This document shows positions 1 through 12,132 of a DNA stretch of 14,240 nucleotides, in pieces; position 1 is the stretch's first letter, and every line of letters starts with the position of its first letter. The position numbers and the translations under genes were made by a program. The stretch is from JAIOQA01 sp035493675 (GTDB lineage: Bacteria; Myxococcota_A; Polyangia; Haliangiales; Haliangiaceae). The notes beneath the pieces are model-generated. The model saw only the letters and a program-made list of their open reading frames with translations, did no database searches and was not told where the DNA came from. Where the stretch lies: assembly GCA_035493675.1 (NCBI GenBank), contig DATJIA010000234.1:1-14240 (forward strand), given 5' to 3'.

Positions 1-2031
<2,031 letters not shown>

Positions 2032-2230
2032 GGCTGTGCTTCCGATCGGGGCCGGCGCGCCGTCGACGTCATGTGGGTCGCGATTCCGCCGCCACGAGCG
2101 CCGCTCTGGGCGCCTCGCCGGGAAGCATCGCAACGCACGCGCATCATCATCTTGTTCATCTCGAGAGCGCGCGGGCCGTTGTGTGTTTCGCGAGCGTGAC
2201 CGATAGGTTGGGTCCGCTGCATTCCTAGTT
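2032..2230 (-). promoter_or_regulatory. Long 5' leader of the helicase mRNA (about 200 nt)
   Basis: Between the predicted transcription start (near 2231) and the helicase ATG there is no convincing gene. The stretch is GC-rich with short self-complementary blocks such as GGCGCGCC, CGTCGACG and GAGC-GCC-GCTC. Long leaders controlling cold-shock or autoregulated expression are known for some bacterial DEAD-box helicase genes; applying that here is inference. I recognise no known riboswitch. Together with 2231-2273 this is the only gene-free stretch longer than 62 bp. Confidence 0.4.
2039..2043 (-). promoter_or_regulatory. Shine-Dalgarno site of the helicase gene
   Basis: On the minus strand GGAAG lies seven bases before the ATG at 2031. 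It sits directly against the palindrome CCGATCGG, which might pair locally. This site fixes the helicase start and argues against longer upstream reading frames. Confidence 0.6.
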
Positions 2231-2237
2231 GCGCGAC

Positions 2238-2266
2238 ACCTTAGACGCCCGTTCGGGATTGGTCAA
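2238..2266 (-). promoter_or_regulatory. Sigma70-type promoter for the helicase gene
   Basis: On the minus strand TTGACC (2266-2261) and TAAGGT (2243-2238) are separated by exactly 17 bp, matching the housekeeping consensus at 5 of 6 and 4 of 6 positions. The -35 box begins 8 bp beyond the stop codon of the upstream lipoprotein gene. No T-run terminator lies between that stop and the -35 box, so read-through from the kinase operon may add to expression. Confidence 0.65.
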
Positions 2267-2273
2267 GCACGGC

Positions 2274-4064
2274 CTACGGACGGTCGTCCGGGAGGACCAG
2301 CCGCACGATCCCCTGATCGTCGCTGCGGTCGACCGAGCGCAGGACCGCCGGAAGCACGCAGCTCGACGGGAGATTCGAGGCCATGCACAGGCTCGGGTCC
2401 AGGACGACTTCGTACAGGCGCACTTCGGAGCCCGACACCGCGGTGCCGTACTCGTCGACCACGCGGCCGCGGACGTGGCGGCCGCGGGGCAGGCCCTGCG
2501 TGCCCATCGGGGTGGTGTCCTTGTCCTTCGCCAGCGTCACGTCGTGGAAGGTCCAGCGCGGCGAGCGCGAGCCGGCCGGCGGCACGCACTCGAGGTCGTA
2601 CGACGCCGCGGTGCCCGCGAGATCCGGATCGACCCACACGAAGTAGCTGCCGTCGGGCTTGGTCGCGGTGGTCGGCGGCTGCAGCGACGACAAGAGCGCC
2701 TGGGTCTGGGTGTCGAGCGTCAGCCCGAGCCGCAGCGACAGCTGCGCGGTGACGGTGACGCCCTCGGCGGGCACGCCGTCGGCGTCGACCAGCGAGCCGG
2801 TGATCGCGACGCGGTGCGGGAGATCGATCGCGCCGAGCACGCCGCCGGTGGTGCCGACCTCGATCTTCTTGGCGTAGACCGACGCGAACTCCGACGTCGG
2901 CGCGGGGTTGATGCGCACGTCGTACTCGCGCAGGTTCGAACCGCCGGCCGGGATCAGCGAGAGCGTCGCGTTGCCGTGCGCGTCGGTCGACGTGGTGACC
3001 TCGAAGGTCGTCGTCTGCAGCGGGTGCGAGGTGTCGACCAGCTCGGTGGTGACGTCGACGGTCGCGCCCGCGACCGGCGTCGCGACGCCGGCGCCGCTGT
3101 GGCCGGTGACCGGCAGCGTCACGCTGATCGGCTTGCCCGCGGCGGGGATGCGCAGCTCGGCGACCGATTGCGCCGGTTGATCCGCGGCGACGTCGCGCAG
3201 GCGCAAGGTCATGCCCGGCTTGTCCTGCGGATGTCCGACGATGTCGACGATCGGGTACGCGGCCTCGGCGATGAAGATCGTGTAGTAGCCGTTGCCGTCG
3301 GTGACCGCGACCGTCGAGACGCGCTCGAGCGGTTGCAGCGCCTCGAAGCGGCCGAGCGCGCTCACGCGCACGCCGGTGACGCCGGCGCCGGTCGCGTCGG
3401 TGATGCGGCCCGAGACCGCGCGCAGCGCGCCTTGGCCGAGCGTGACGTCGAGGCCCGTGATGTCGTCGGTGGCGTCGACCTGGATCGTCAGCGGCGGCGC
3501 GAGCTCGGCGGCCGACGGTCCGCCGTCGACGACCGGGATGGTCTCGTCGGGCGTGATCGTCATCGTGTACGGCGTATCGCTCAGCGCGAGGCGCGGCACC
3601 GAGACGCTGAACGTGTCGCCGGTGGTCGCGGTCGCGTCGCTGGTGGTCGAGTCGACGTACTGCGGGCCGCCCTGGATGCGCGACGGGCGGATCACCGTGA
3701 TGCTCGCGGCGACCGCCGCGTTCGCGTCGCAGCCGGCGAAGTCGAACGCGTTGCAGCCGAGGTGGACGCGGCCGCCGATGTGCACGGGCGCCTGCAGGAT
3801 CAGATCGCCGAAGCCGCCGTCCTGCGGGATCGAGAGCTCCGGGATCTCGGTGACGACCAGATCGCCGCGGTTCGACTGCGGCGGCCCGACGAGCGCGGCG
3901 TAGTTGCCCGGCGGCGGATCGCCCCAGCACAGGCTCTCGTCGCAGACTTGTCCGGAAACCGGACAATCGCTGTCGACGTGGCACTCGGGCGGCAGGCTCT
4001 GGCCCGACACGTCCGGCAGGCAGCCGGCGATCACGAAGAAGAGGGGTACAGCGGAGGACTTCAT
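2274..4064 (-). CDS. Large lipoprotein with repeated carboxypeptidase-regulatory-like (Ig-fold) domains
   Basis: 596-residue envelope protein. The N-terminus MKSSAVPLFFVIAGC is a lipoprotein signal with lipobox IAGC, giving acyl-Cys15. A short Cys-rich module follows (C28, C34, C41, C46; pattern C-x5-C-x6-C-x4-C around DSDCP), of a kind I associate with myxobacterial secreted proteins. The rest is beta-rich. Segments near 217-265 (VSGRITDATGAGVTGVRV then TDGNGYYTI), 328-372, 420-478 (GSLVDADGVPAEGVTV then PDGSYFVWV) and 531-590 (VRGRVVDEYGTAVSGSEV) look like CarboxypepD_reg/Ig-like repeats. No catalytic motif is seen; the likely role is structural, adhesive or carbohydrate-binding (inference). 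The frame stays open further upstream, but the lipoprotein signal fixes the start at 4064. The ATG overlaps the upstream stop as TAATG and has no Shine-Dalgarno site, so translation is probably coupled. It is the last gene of the five-gene unit. Confidence 0.85.
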   Translation of the reverse strand: MKSSAVPLFFVIAGCLPDVSGQSLPPECHVDSDCPVSGQVCDESLCWGDPPPGNYAALVGPPQSNRGDLVVTEIPELSIPQDGGFGDLILQAPVHIGGRVHLGCNAFDFAGCDANAAVAASITVIRPSRIQGGPQYVDSTTSDATATTGDTFSVSVPRLALSDTPYTMTITPDETIPVVDGGPSAAELAPPLTIQVDATDDITGLDVTLGQGALRAVSGRITDATGAGVTGVRVSALGRFEALQPLERVSTVAVTDGNGYYTIFIAEAAYPIVDIVGHPQDKPGMTLRLRDVAADQPAQSVAELRIPAAGKPISVTLPVTGHSGAGVATPVAGATVDVTTELVDTSHPLQTTTFEVTTSTDAHGNATLSLIPAGGSNLREYDVRINPAPTSEFASVYAKKIEVGTTGGVLGAIDLPHRVAITGSLVDADGVPAEGVTVTAQLSLRLGLTLDTQTQALLSSLQPPTTATKPDGSYFVWVDPDLAGTAASYDLECVPPAGSRSPRWTFHDVTLAKDKDTTPMGTQGLPRGRHVRGRVVDEYGTAVSGSEVRLYEVVLDPSLCMASNLPSSCVLPAVLRSVDRSDDQGIVRLVLPDDRP

Positions 4065-4618
4065 TACTGCGTCGGCGCTAGGCAAGTGAGCAAGAACCAG
4101 CGGTGATCGATCAGCCCGGGAGACGCGACCGATCGGAACATCACCGGATCGTTGGTCACGTCGCGGTCGTAGACCTCGAACACGAAGTAGTGCGGGTTGC
4201 CGTTGGCGACGTCGTTGTCGAGGCACACCGCCTTGAGCGGGCACTGCACGGTGCGCTCGAGCGAGCTGTCGGTCGGCGGCGGCGCGGTGCACGTGCCGCG
4301 CGGCGAGGTCGGGTTCTGCAGCGTGTAGTCGACGAACAGCTGGACCGTCAGCGTGTCGGTGCGATCGGCGTCGTAGATCGTCATCGACGCGGTCGCGTCC
4401 TGGTGCGCGATCACGGTCACCGGGCCGGGCTCCGCGAGCTCCTTGCCGTCGGGCCCGCGCACCGAGAGGAACACGGGCGCGGAGTTCGCGCCGGCGTCGG
4501 GCTGGTCGAGCCCGAGCGGCGGAGGCACGACGCACGCAGAAGACAGCACCAGGGCGCAGATATGCACCCCGCGCGCCACGACGCTCGCTTTGCGTCTTTC
4601 CGGTACGTTGGCCGACAT
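4064..4618 (-). CDS. Small putative lipoprotein of unknown function
   Basis: 184 residues; family not recognised. The N-terminus has a basic region (ERRKASVVARG), a short hydrophobic run (VHICALVLSSAC) and a plausible lipobox with acyl-Cys29, then a Pro-rich spacer (VVPPPLGLDQPDAG). The body looks beta-rich, with PVTVIAHQ, LTVQLFVDYTL and HYFVFEVYDRD and several cysteines (in GTCTAP, VQCPL, VCLDND, LTCLAP) that could form disulfides outside the cytoplasm. The start is uncertain: ATG at 4618 is used here, but in-frame GTG at 4630 or an internal GTG just before HICALVL would also leave a short signal. It begins 38 nt after the sigma54 activator stop and its TAA overlaps the next ATG, so it is very likely co-expressed with the larger lipoprotein. 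Partnership of the two in the envelope is inference. Confidence 0.75.
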   Translation of the reverse strand: MSANVPERRKASVVARGVHICALVLSSACVVPPPLGLDQPDAGANSAPVFLSVRGPDGKELAEPGPVTVIAHQDATASMTIYDADRTDTLTVQLFVDYTLQNPTSPRGTCTAPPPTDSSLERTVQCPLKAVCLDNDVANGNPHYFVFEVYDRDVTNDPVMFRSVASPGLIDHRWFLLTCLAPTQ

Positions 4619-4656
4619 TTCGTGATCCACGGCGGAGACAGACTAAGACATTGAAG

Positions 4657-6464
<1,808 letters not shown>

Positions 6465-6465
<1 letters not shown>

Positions 6466-7312
6466 CAGTGCTCCCAAGTGAGGACCACGCCCATGCCGTC
6501 GGGCACGATCGCGGGCGTGATGTAGAACGAAGACTTTGGCGGCGGCGGCGGCGGCTTGCGCAGATCCGGCGGCAGGAGCGAGTCGTCGGCGTCGACCTGC
6601 GCGCGCGGATGGTAGTGGACGAGCGAGTCGACGATGCCCCACGCCATGAGGCCGAGGCAGAGGCCGCCGGCGCCGATCTCGACCTCCTGCAGCGTGCGCG
6701 CGAAGCCGACGTCCTCGGGTTTGACGCGTCCGTTGAAGCCGTACGACGCGACGAGATAGACCCAGATGCCCGCCGACACCGCGCCGGTGGTCGCCTCGGT
6801 CGTCGCGAACCACAGGCCCTTGTTGTGCTCGCCGTTCTGGAACTGACCGGCGCCGAACGGGATGAAGTTGACGTAGTACGGGCGGACCTCGTAGACGACC
6901 AGCGACTCGCGATAGCGGCGCAGGCGATCTTTTTCGTCGGCGAGCGCGCGCTCCTGCGCGTCGCGCTTCATGCGCTCCTCGAGGTCGTGCTTGGTGTCGT
7001 CGAAGAAGTGGACGGCGCCGGCGGAGAAGCGGTTGGTGTCGATCGCGTACTCGGGCTTCATCGACAGCGCGGCCTCGAACTCCAGGCGCGCGGTCGAGAC
7101 GTCGCCGCCCTGGAACGCGCACGCGCCGTAGAGGACGTGCGCCTCGACGAGATCGTCGGGCTCGGCGAGCCGCGGCGTCGGGTAGAGCAGGTAGTTGAGC
7201 AGCGGGATCGCGTCCTTGAAGTTGCCGGACAGGAACTCGCTGCGCGCCTTGTCGAGATCGTCGCCGGGCGTCGCGTGCGCGATCGACGCGGCGGCGCACA
7301 CGATCGTGAGGA

Positions 7313-7328
<16 letters not shown>
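6465..7328 (-). CDS. Exported TPR-like membrane protein with GAGQFQNG motif
   Basis: 287 residues. N-terminal signal peptide (ALILTIVCAAASIAHA), then a helical region (20-145) with TPR-like features (ARSEFLSGNFKDAIPLLNYLL; ARLEFEAALSMKPEY), ending in a charged helix (EERMKRDAQERALADEKDRL). A motif FIPFGAGQFQNGEHNKG (155-171) leads into two hydrophobic segments, about 172-196 and 217-239. A Pro stretch (259-264) and an aromatic, strand-like C-terminus (ITPAIVPDGMGVVLTWEH) follow. Similar P-G-x-GQ-x-x-NG motifs before paired membrane segments occur in small envelope proteins (DUF5683-like resemblance, not proven). The GTG start at 7328 overlaps the kinase end by 16 nt and has GGAGG four bases upstream. 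Its position between kinase and activator suggests a sensor or scaffold role, which is inference. Confidence 0.82.
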
Positions 7329-9109
<1,781 letters not shown>

Positions 9110-9151
9110 CTTTGTCAGAGCCGAGGCCAGACCGGTTGCCTAAGTACGCAT

Positions 9152-9181
9152 ATTCTAGGCGGACTTCGACGATGCGCACAA
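9152..9181 (-). promoter_or_regulatory. Candidate promoter of the kinase operon
   Basis: On the minus strand TAGAAT (9157-9152) matches the -10 consensus at 5 of 6 positions. An imperfect -35, TTGTGC (9181-9176), lies 18 bp upstream. Transcription would begin near 9145, leaving a leader of about 35 nt. The element overlaps the first codons of the divergent gene starting at 9172, so the two directions may interfere. Confidence 0.4.
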
Positions 9182-10023
9182 GCTATGCTGCCGCCGTGTA
9201 CCGCACCGTGACCCTCGGTGTGCTGCTGGTCGCGTCGCCCGCGGCCGCTGCGGTCGGGGACTGGCGGCTGAACGAGGTGCTCACCGCGGGGCCGGGAAAC
9301 GACGGATCGGTGCGCTTCGTCGAGCTCTACACGGGGGTCGACGCGTGCTGGTTCCCGTCGACGCGGCTCGACGTCTACGATCCGAACGGCGTGGCGATCG
9401 ACGCGATCGCGCCGTTCTCGTCGACGACCTGCTTCGCGGCGGGCACGTACCTGGTGCTCGCGACCAGCGGCGCGGCGTCGCAGTACGGGTTCACGCCCGA
9501 CGTGACGATGGTACCCGCGCTCCCCGTGAACGCCGGGCAGCTCTGCTTCGCGAGCTCGTCGACCAACTACGACTGCGTGCGCTGGGGCGCGATCGCCGTG
9601 CCGGTCCACGACTTCCTCGGCGCGACCGACGACACCAGCGCGATCGCGCCGCCGGGCGGCATCTCGCTCGCGCGCACGCAGGTCACGCACGTCGTCGCCG
9701 ACGACTGGACGACCGAGTCGCCGACCCCGCGCGCGCCCAACGACGGCACCGTGTGGATCCCGCCCGACGCGGGGCCGCCCGACGCATCGATCGATGCACG
9801 CGCGGACGGCGGCCCACCCGACGCGGTCGTCGACGCGCGCCCGCGCGCCGACGCGATCGATCACCCCGACGCCGAGGATCATCGCTACCTCGAGCTCGAT
9901 CCCGGCGGCGGCGCGTGCTCGTGCCGCACCGCCACCGCGGGCGGCGCGATCCCGATCGCGATCGCCTTCCTCGCGCTGTTCTTCCCTACTGACAGACGGG
10001 TGACACGCAGGCGTTCGAAGTAG
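9172..10023 (+). CDS. Secreted lamin-tail-like protein with MYXO-CTERM sorting tail
   Basis: 283-residue surface protein. Signal peptide MRTSYAAAVYRTVTLGVLLVASPAAAA in total, cleaved probably after the Ala run. A beta-rich domain at 28-190 resembles the lamin-tail (LTD) fold: it opens DWRLNEVLTAG, then SVRFVELYTG, and ends with DDWTTESPTPRAPNDGT, as LTD domains often do. An Asp/Pro/Ala linker (198-240) precedes the C-terminal signal: Cys-Ser-Cys (249-251), a hydrophobic helix (259-271) and an Arg cluster (RRVTRRR). This matches the MYXO-CTERM pattern, a tail thought to be processed for surface anchoring in myxobacteria. GGCGGA (9158-9163) lies 8 nt before the ATG; GTG 9196 is a weaker alternative start. 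The next gene follows after 5 nt. Function unknown; LTD domains often occur in extracellular proteins. Confidence 0.85.
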   Translation: MRTSYAAAVYRTVTLGVLLVASPAAAAVGDWRLNEVLTAGPGNDGSVRFVELYTGVDACWFPSTRLDVYDPNGVAIDAIAPFSSTTCFAAGTYLVLATSGAASQYGFTPDVTMVPALPVNAGQLCFASSSTNYDCVRWGAIAVPVHDFLGATDDTSAIAPPGGISLARTQVTHVVADDWTTESPTPRAPNDGTVWIPPDAGPPDASIDARADGGPPDAVVDARPRADAIDHPDAEDHRYLELDPGGGACSCRTATAGGAIPIAIAFLALFFPTDRRVTRRRSK

Positions 10024-10028
10024 AGCGC

Positions 10029-10412
10029 ATGACGAACATCGAGAACGCGATCACCTGGTTCGAGCTCCCCGTCCGCGACATGGACCGCGCCGTCCGCTTC
10101 TGGGAGGCCGTGATGGAAACGAAGCTGAAGCGCGAGGTCTTCGGCGGTCACGATCACGCGATCTTCGAGGCGCCGGATCCCGGCGTCGCCGGCGCGCTCG
10201 TGAAGTCGGCCGAGCTCGAGCCGTCGGGCGCCGGCGCGCGCATCTACCTCGACACCCGCGGCAAGCTCGACGCCTGCGTCGAGCGCGTCGCGTCGGCGGG
10301 CGGCGCCGTGCTCCTGCCGAAGACCGACATCGGCGAGCCGGGCTGGATCGCGATCGTGAAGGACACCGAGGGCAACGCGGTCGGCCTGCACCAGTCGCGC
10401 AAGCGCGCGTGA
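10029..10412 (+). CDS. VOC/glyoxalase-fold family protein
   Basis: 127-residue cytoplasmic protein of the vicinal oxygen chelate superfamily, which includes glyoxalase I, bleomycin-resistance proteins and dioxygenases. It opens with ITWFELPVRDMDRAVRFWEAV, the usual first strand and helix. The middle carries GARIYLDTRGKLDACVERVASAGG, the second beta-alpha unit. It ends IGEPGWIAIVKDTEGNAVGLHQ, the typical closing strand with the G-N turn. Possible metal or active-site residues are E12 near the first strand and H121 near the last, but the substrate cannot be read from sequence. Length is normal for a single-module VOC protein. It starts 5 nt after the MYXO-CTERM gene stop and ends 12 nt before the next gene, so it is likely part of a three-gene transcript, although no functional link to the surface protein is apparent. 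Confidence 0.9.
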   Translation: MTNIENAITWFELPVRDMDRAVRFWEAVMETKLKREVFGGHDHAIFEAPDPGVAGALVKSAELEPSGAGARIYLDTRGKLDACVERVASAGGAVLLPKTDIGEPGWIAIVKDTEGNAVGLHQSRKRA

Positions 10413-10424
10413 TAAGCACGGCGC

Positions 10425-11255
10425 ATGCGCCGTCTCGTGCTGGTGTCGATCGTCGCGTGTAGCTCGCCCGCGAAGCCGGCGCGGCCGATCGTCGCCACCC
10501 CGCCGCCGCCCGACGCGGCGCCGGTCGTGATCGATCAGCAAGCCGAGCTCGATCGATGCGCCGCCGACGCGAAGGCGATCCAGCCGATGCTCGATCGCAA
10601 CCTCGCGCTCCATCGCGCGTGGGGCGACGCGATCGAGCTGTCGCCCCGCGACGCCCATCTGGTGCGCGCGAACGACGGCCTGGAGAAGCTGCCCGCGCGC
10701 GCGGCGGTCCTGAGCGTCGCATCGCATCACGCCGCGTGGATCGGACCGCAGCCCGATCACCACGACCCGGTGATCTTCGCGATCGATGCCGACGCGACCT
10801 GGGTCGACGTCGTCGGCGCCGCGCACGATCTCGGCTTCTACTCGCGCACCGTGTACGTCGCGTTCGCGGTCGATCTCGCCGGCGTGCGCGTCGACGGCAA
10901 CCCGCTGGCGGACGCGACGGCGGATCAGATGCGCGCGCTCGGAACCGACACCTACCAGCGCTGCCCGGCGGTCGCGGACCTGTTCATGCACGGCGACACC
11001 GTCGAGGATTCCCTCGCGTACATCGCGCGCGGCGCGCAGCACGCGCTCGGCGACTGCGCCTGTCGCGTGACGCCGCGCGAGCTCGCGCAGCTCTACGATG
11101 CGATGTACGTGCGCGACTACGTCGCGGTCCGATCGATCACGATCGATCGCAAGGGCTTCGCGCTGACCGCGAAGCGCACCGCGACGTTCGCGCAGGTCGC
11201 GCCGAAGATCATGGCCGCGGCGCCGGGCACCGCGTTCGCGTTCGTCGCCGAGTGA
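10425..11255 (+). CDS. Putative lipoprotein of unknown function
   Basis: 276 residues, family not recognised. A very short signal (MRRLVLVSIVAC) ends in a plausible lipobox with acyl-Cys12, followed by a Pro/Ala spacer (ATPPPPDAAP) typical of lipoproteins in this window. The mature part holds cysteines C45, C180, C211 and C213, the last two as CAC, possibly disulfide-bonded. The segment PVIFAIDADATWVDVVGAAHDLGF has the strand-helix pattern of ExbD/TolR periplasmic domains (a strand ending in D, then a helix and aG), but this is only a resemblance. A late region (VRSITIDRKGFALTAK, then TFAQVAPKI) may be a second such unit. It follows the VOC gene by 12 nt and ends 3 nt from the convergent gene on the other strand. 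No strong Shine-Dalgarno site is seen. Confidence 0.75.
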   Translation: MRRLVLVSIVACSSPAKPARPIVATPPPPDAAPVVIDQQAELDRCAADAKAIQPMLDRNLALHRAWGDAIELSPRDAHLVRANDGLEKLPARAAVLSVASHHAAWIGPQPDHHDPVIFAIDADATWVDVVGAAHDLGFYSRTVYVAFAVDLAGVRVDGNPLADATADQMRALGTDTYQRCPAVADLFMHGDTVEDSLAYIARGAQHALGDCACRVTPRELAQLYDAMYVRDYVAVRSITIDRKGFALTAKRTATFAQVAPKIMAAAPGTAFAFVAE

Positions 11256-11258
11256 CGA

Positions 11259-12122
11259 TCAGTAGCCGCAGCCCGGGAGATCGCCCGGGTCTGGGTAGTC
11301 CTGGCCGTAGTGCAGGCTCACGATCTCCCAGTCGGCCGCGCCCTTCACGGCGAGCGCGAGCAGCCAGTACGGCTCCTTCACGATGCCGTCCTTGACCTTC
11401 ACGTCGCGCACGACGCGCGCGACCACCCACGCCCAGGTCTTGCCGTCGCCGCCGGCGCGCGACCAATCGGTCGCGAACACGAGCTTCTTCCAGCCGCCGA
11501 GCAGCGACGCGCCGCCGCGCTCGCCGGGCGCGGAGCCGAGCACGATCACGTCGGCGCCTTTGTGCAGGTGCGCGGCGAGATCCGGCGCGTGCGCGAGCCA
11601 GCCGAGCATCGGCGCGTCGCGGGTCTCGGCGCCGGGCGGCGAGTCCTTCGAGACGTAGTGCGAGTCGTCGCCCCAGTCCTCGGCGCGATCCTTGATCGCC
11701 ATGGAGATGTAGACCGCGTGCGCCTTCCAGGTCGCGCCGTCGCGCGTGAACAGCTCGGTCATGCGGTACGGCACGGTGGCGGGCGGCGAGTCCATCGCTC
11801 GCTCGCGGATCGCGAGATCGATCGTCGCCCAGCCGACGTCGCCCTGGTGCCCGACCACGACCTTGCCGAGCTTGATGTCGTAGCTGCCCTCGGGGTTCGA
11901 CCAGCTGCACACCATCGCCTTGTCGATCGCCGCCGGGCCGTTGGCGTAGCCGCCGGGCACCATCGCGAACGCGTCGGCGGCGAACACGGTGTCGGCGTCG
12001 AACGCGGTCGCGCCGTTGGCGAGGTACACGGTCTGCTTGACCTGTTTCTTGATCGCGTCGGCGTCCTTGTCGGCGTGCGCGATCCCGCCGAGCACGCACA
12101 CCACGAGCAGCGTCCTCATCAT
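11259..12122 (-). CDS. Exported NTF2/SnoaL-like (DUF4440-type) protein, probably two tandem folds
   Basis: 287 residues. A cleavable signal peptide (MMRTLLVVCVLGGIAHA) predicts periplasmic location. Residues 22-145 fit the NTF2-like/SnoaL layout: a first helix (ADAIKKQVKQTVYLANG), a VFAADAFAMVPGGYANG loop, then strands (GDVGWATIDLAI; YRMTELFTRDGATWKAHAVYISMAI). Residues 172-275 repeat a similar helix-strand order (TWAWVVARVVRDV; EPYWLLALAVKGAADWEIVSLHYGQD), suggesting duplication. Enzyme or binding function is unknown. An in-frame GTG at 12131 would add three residues; ATG 12122 is preferred because GAGTGA precedes it by 5 nt. It begins 10 nt after the UbiB-like gene stop, so the two are probably co-transcribed. 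It converges with the + strand lipoprotein gene, 3 nt apart. Confidence 0.8.
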   Translation of the reverse strand: MMRTLLVVCVLGGIAHADKDADAIKKQVKQTVYLANGATAFDADTVFAADAFAMVPGGYANGPAAIDKAMVCSWSNPEGSYDIKLGKVVVGHQGDVGWATIDLAIRERAMDSPPATVPYRMTELFTRDGATWKAHAVYISMAIKDRAEDWGDDSHYVSKDSPPGAETRDAPMLGWLAHAPDLAAHLHKGADVIVLGSAPGERGGASLLGGWKKLVFATDWSRAGGDGKTWAWVVARVVRDVKVKDGIVKEPYWLLALAVKGAADWEIVSLHYGQDYPDPGDLPGCGY

Positions 12123-12132
12123 GCGATTCACT

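Noticed and set aside
3979..3994. Sigma54-like -24/-12 match (TGGCAC then GGCA with correct GG-GC spacing)
   Set aside because: It lies inside the lipoprotein gene, points antisense, and lacks TT before the -12 GC; likely chance in GC-rich DNA.
6466..7299. N-terminal extension of the activator frame to 880 residues
   Set aside because: The extra part is low-complexity Arg/Ala sequence overlapping the TPR-like gene in another frame. The FHA start at 6465 has GGGAG and a TGATG junction.
11272..11289. CCCGGG-6 nt-CCCGGG hairpin near the convergent gene ends, as a terminator
   Set aside because: No T-run follows on either strand and it lies inside the coding end of the NTF2-like gene. A bidirectional role is possible but unsupported.
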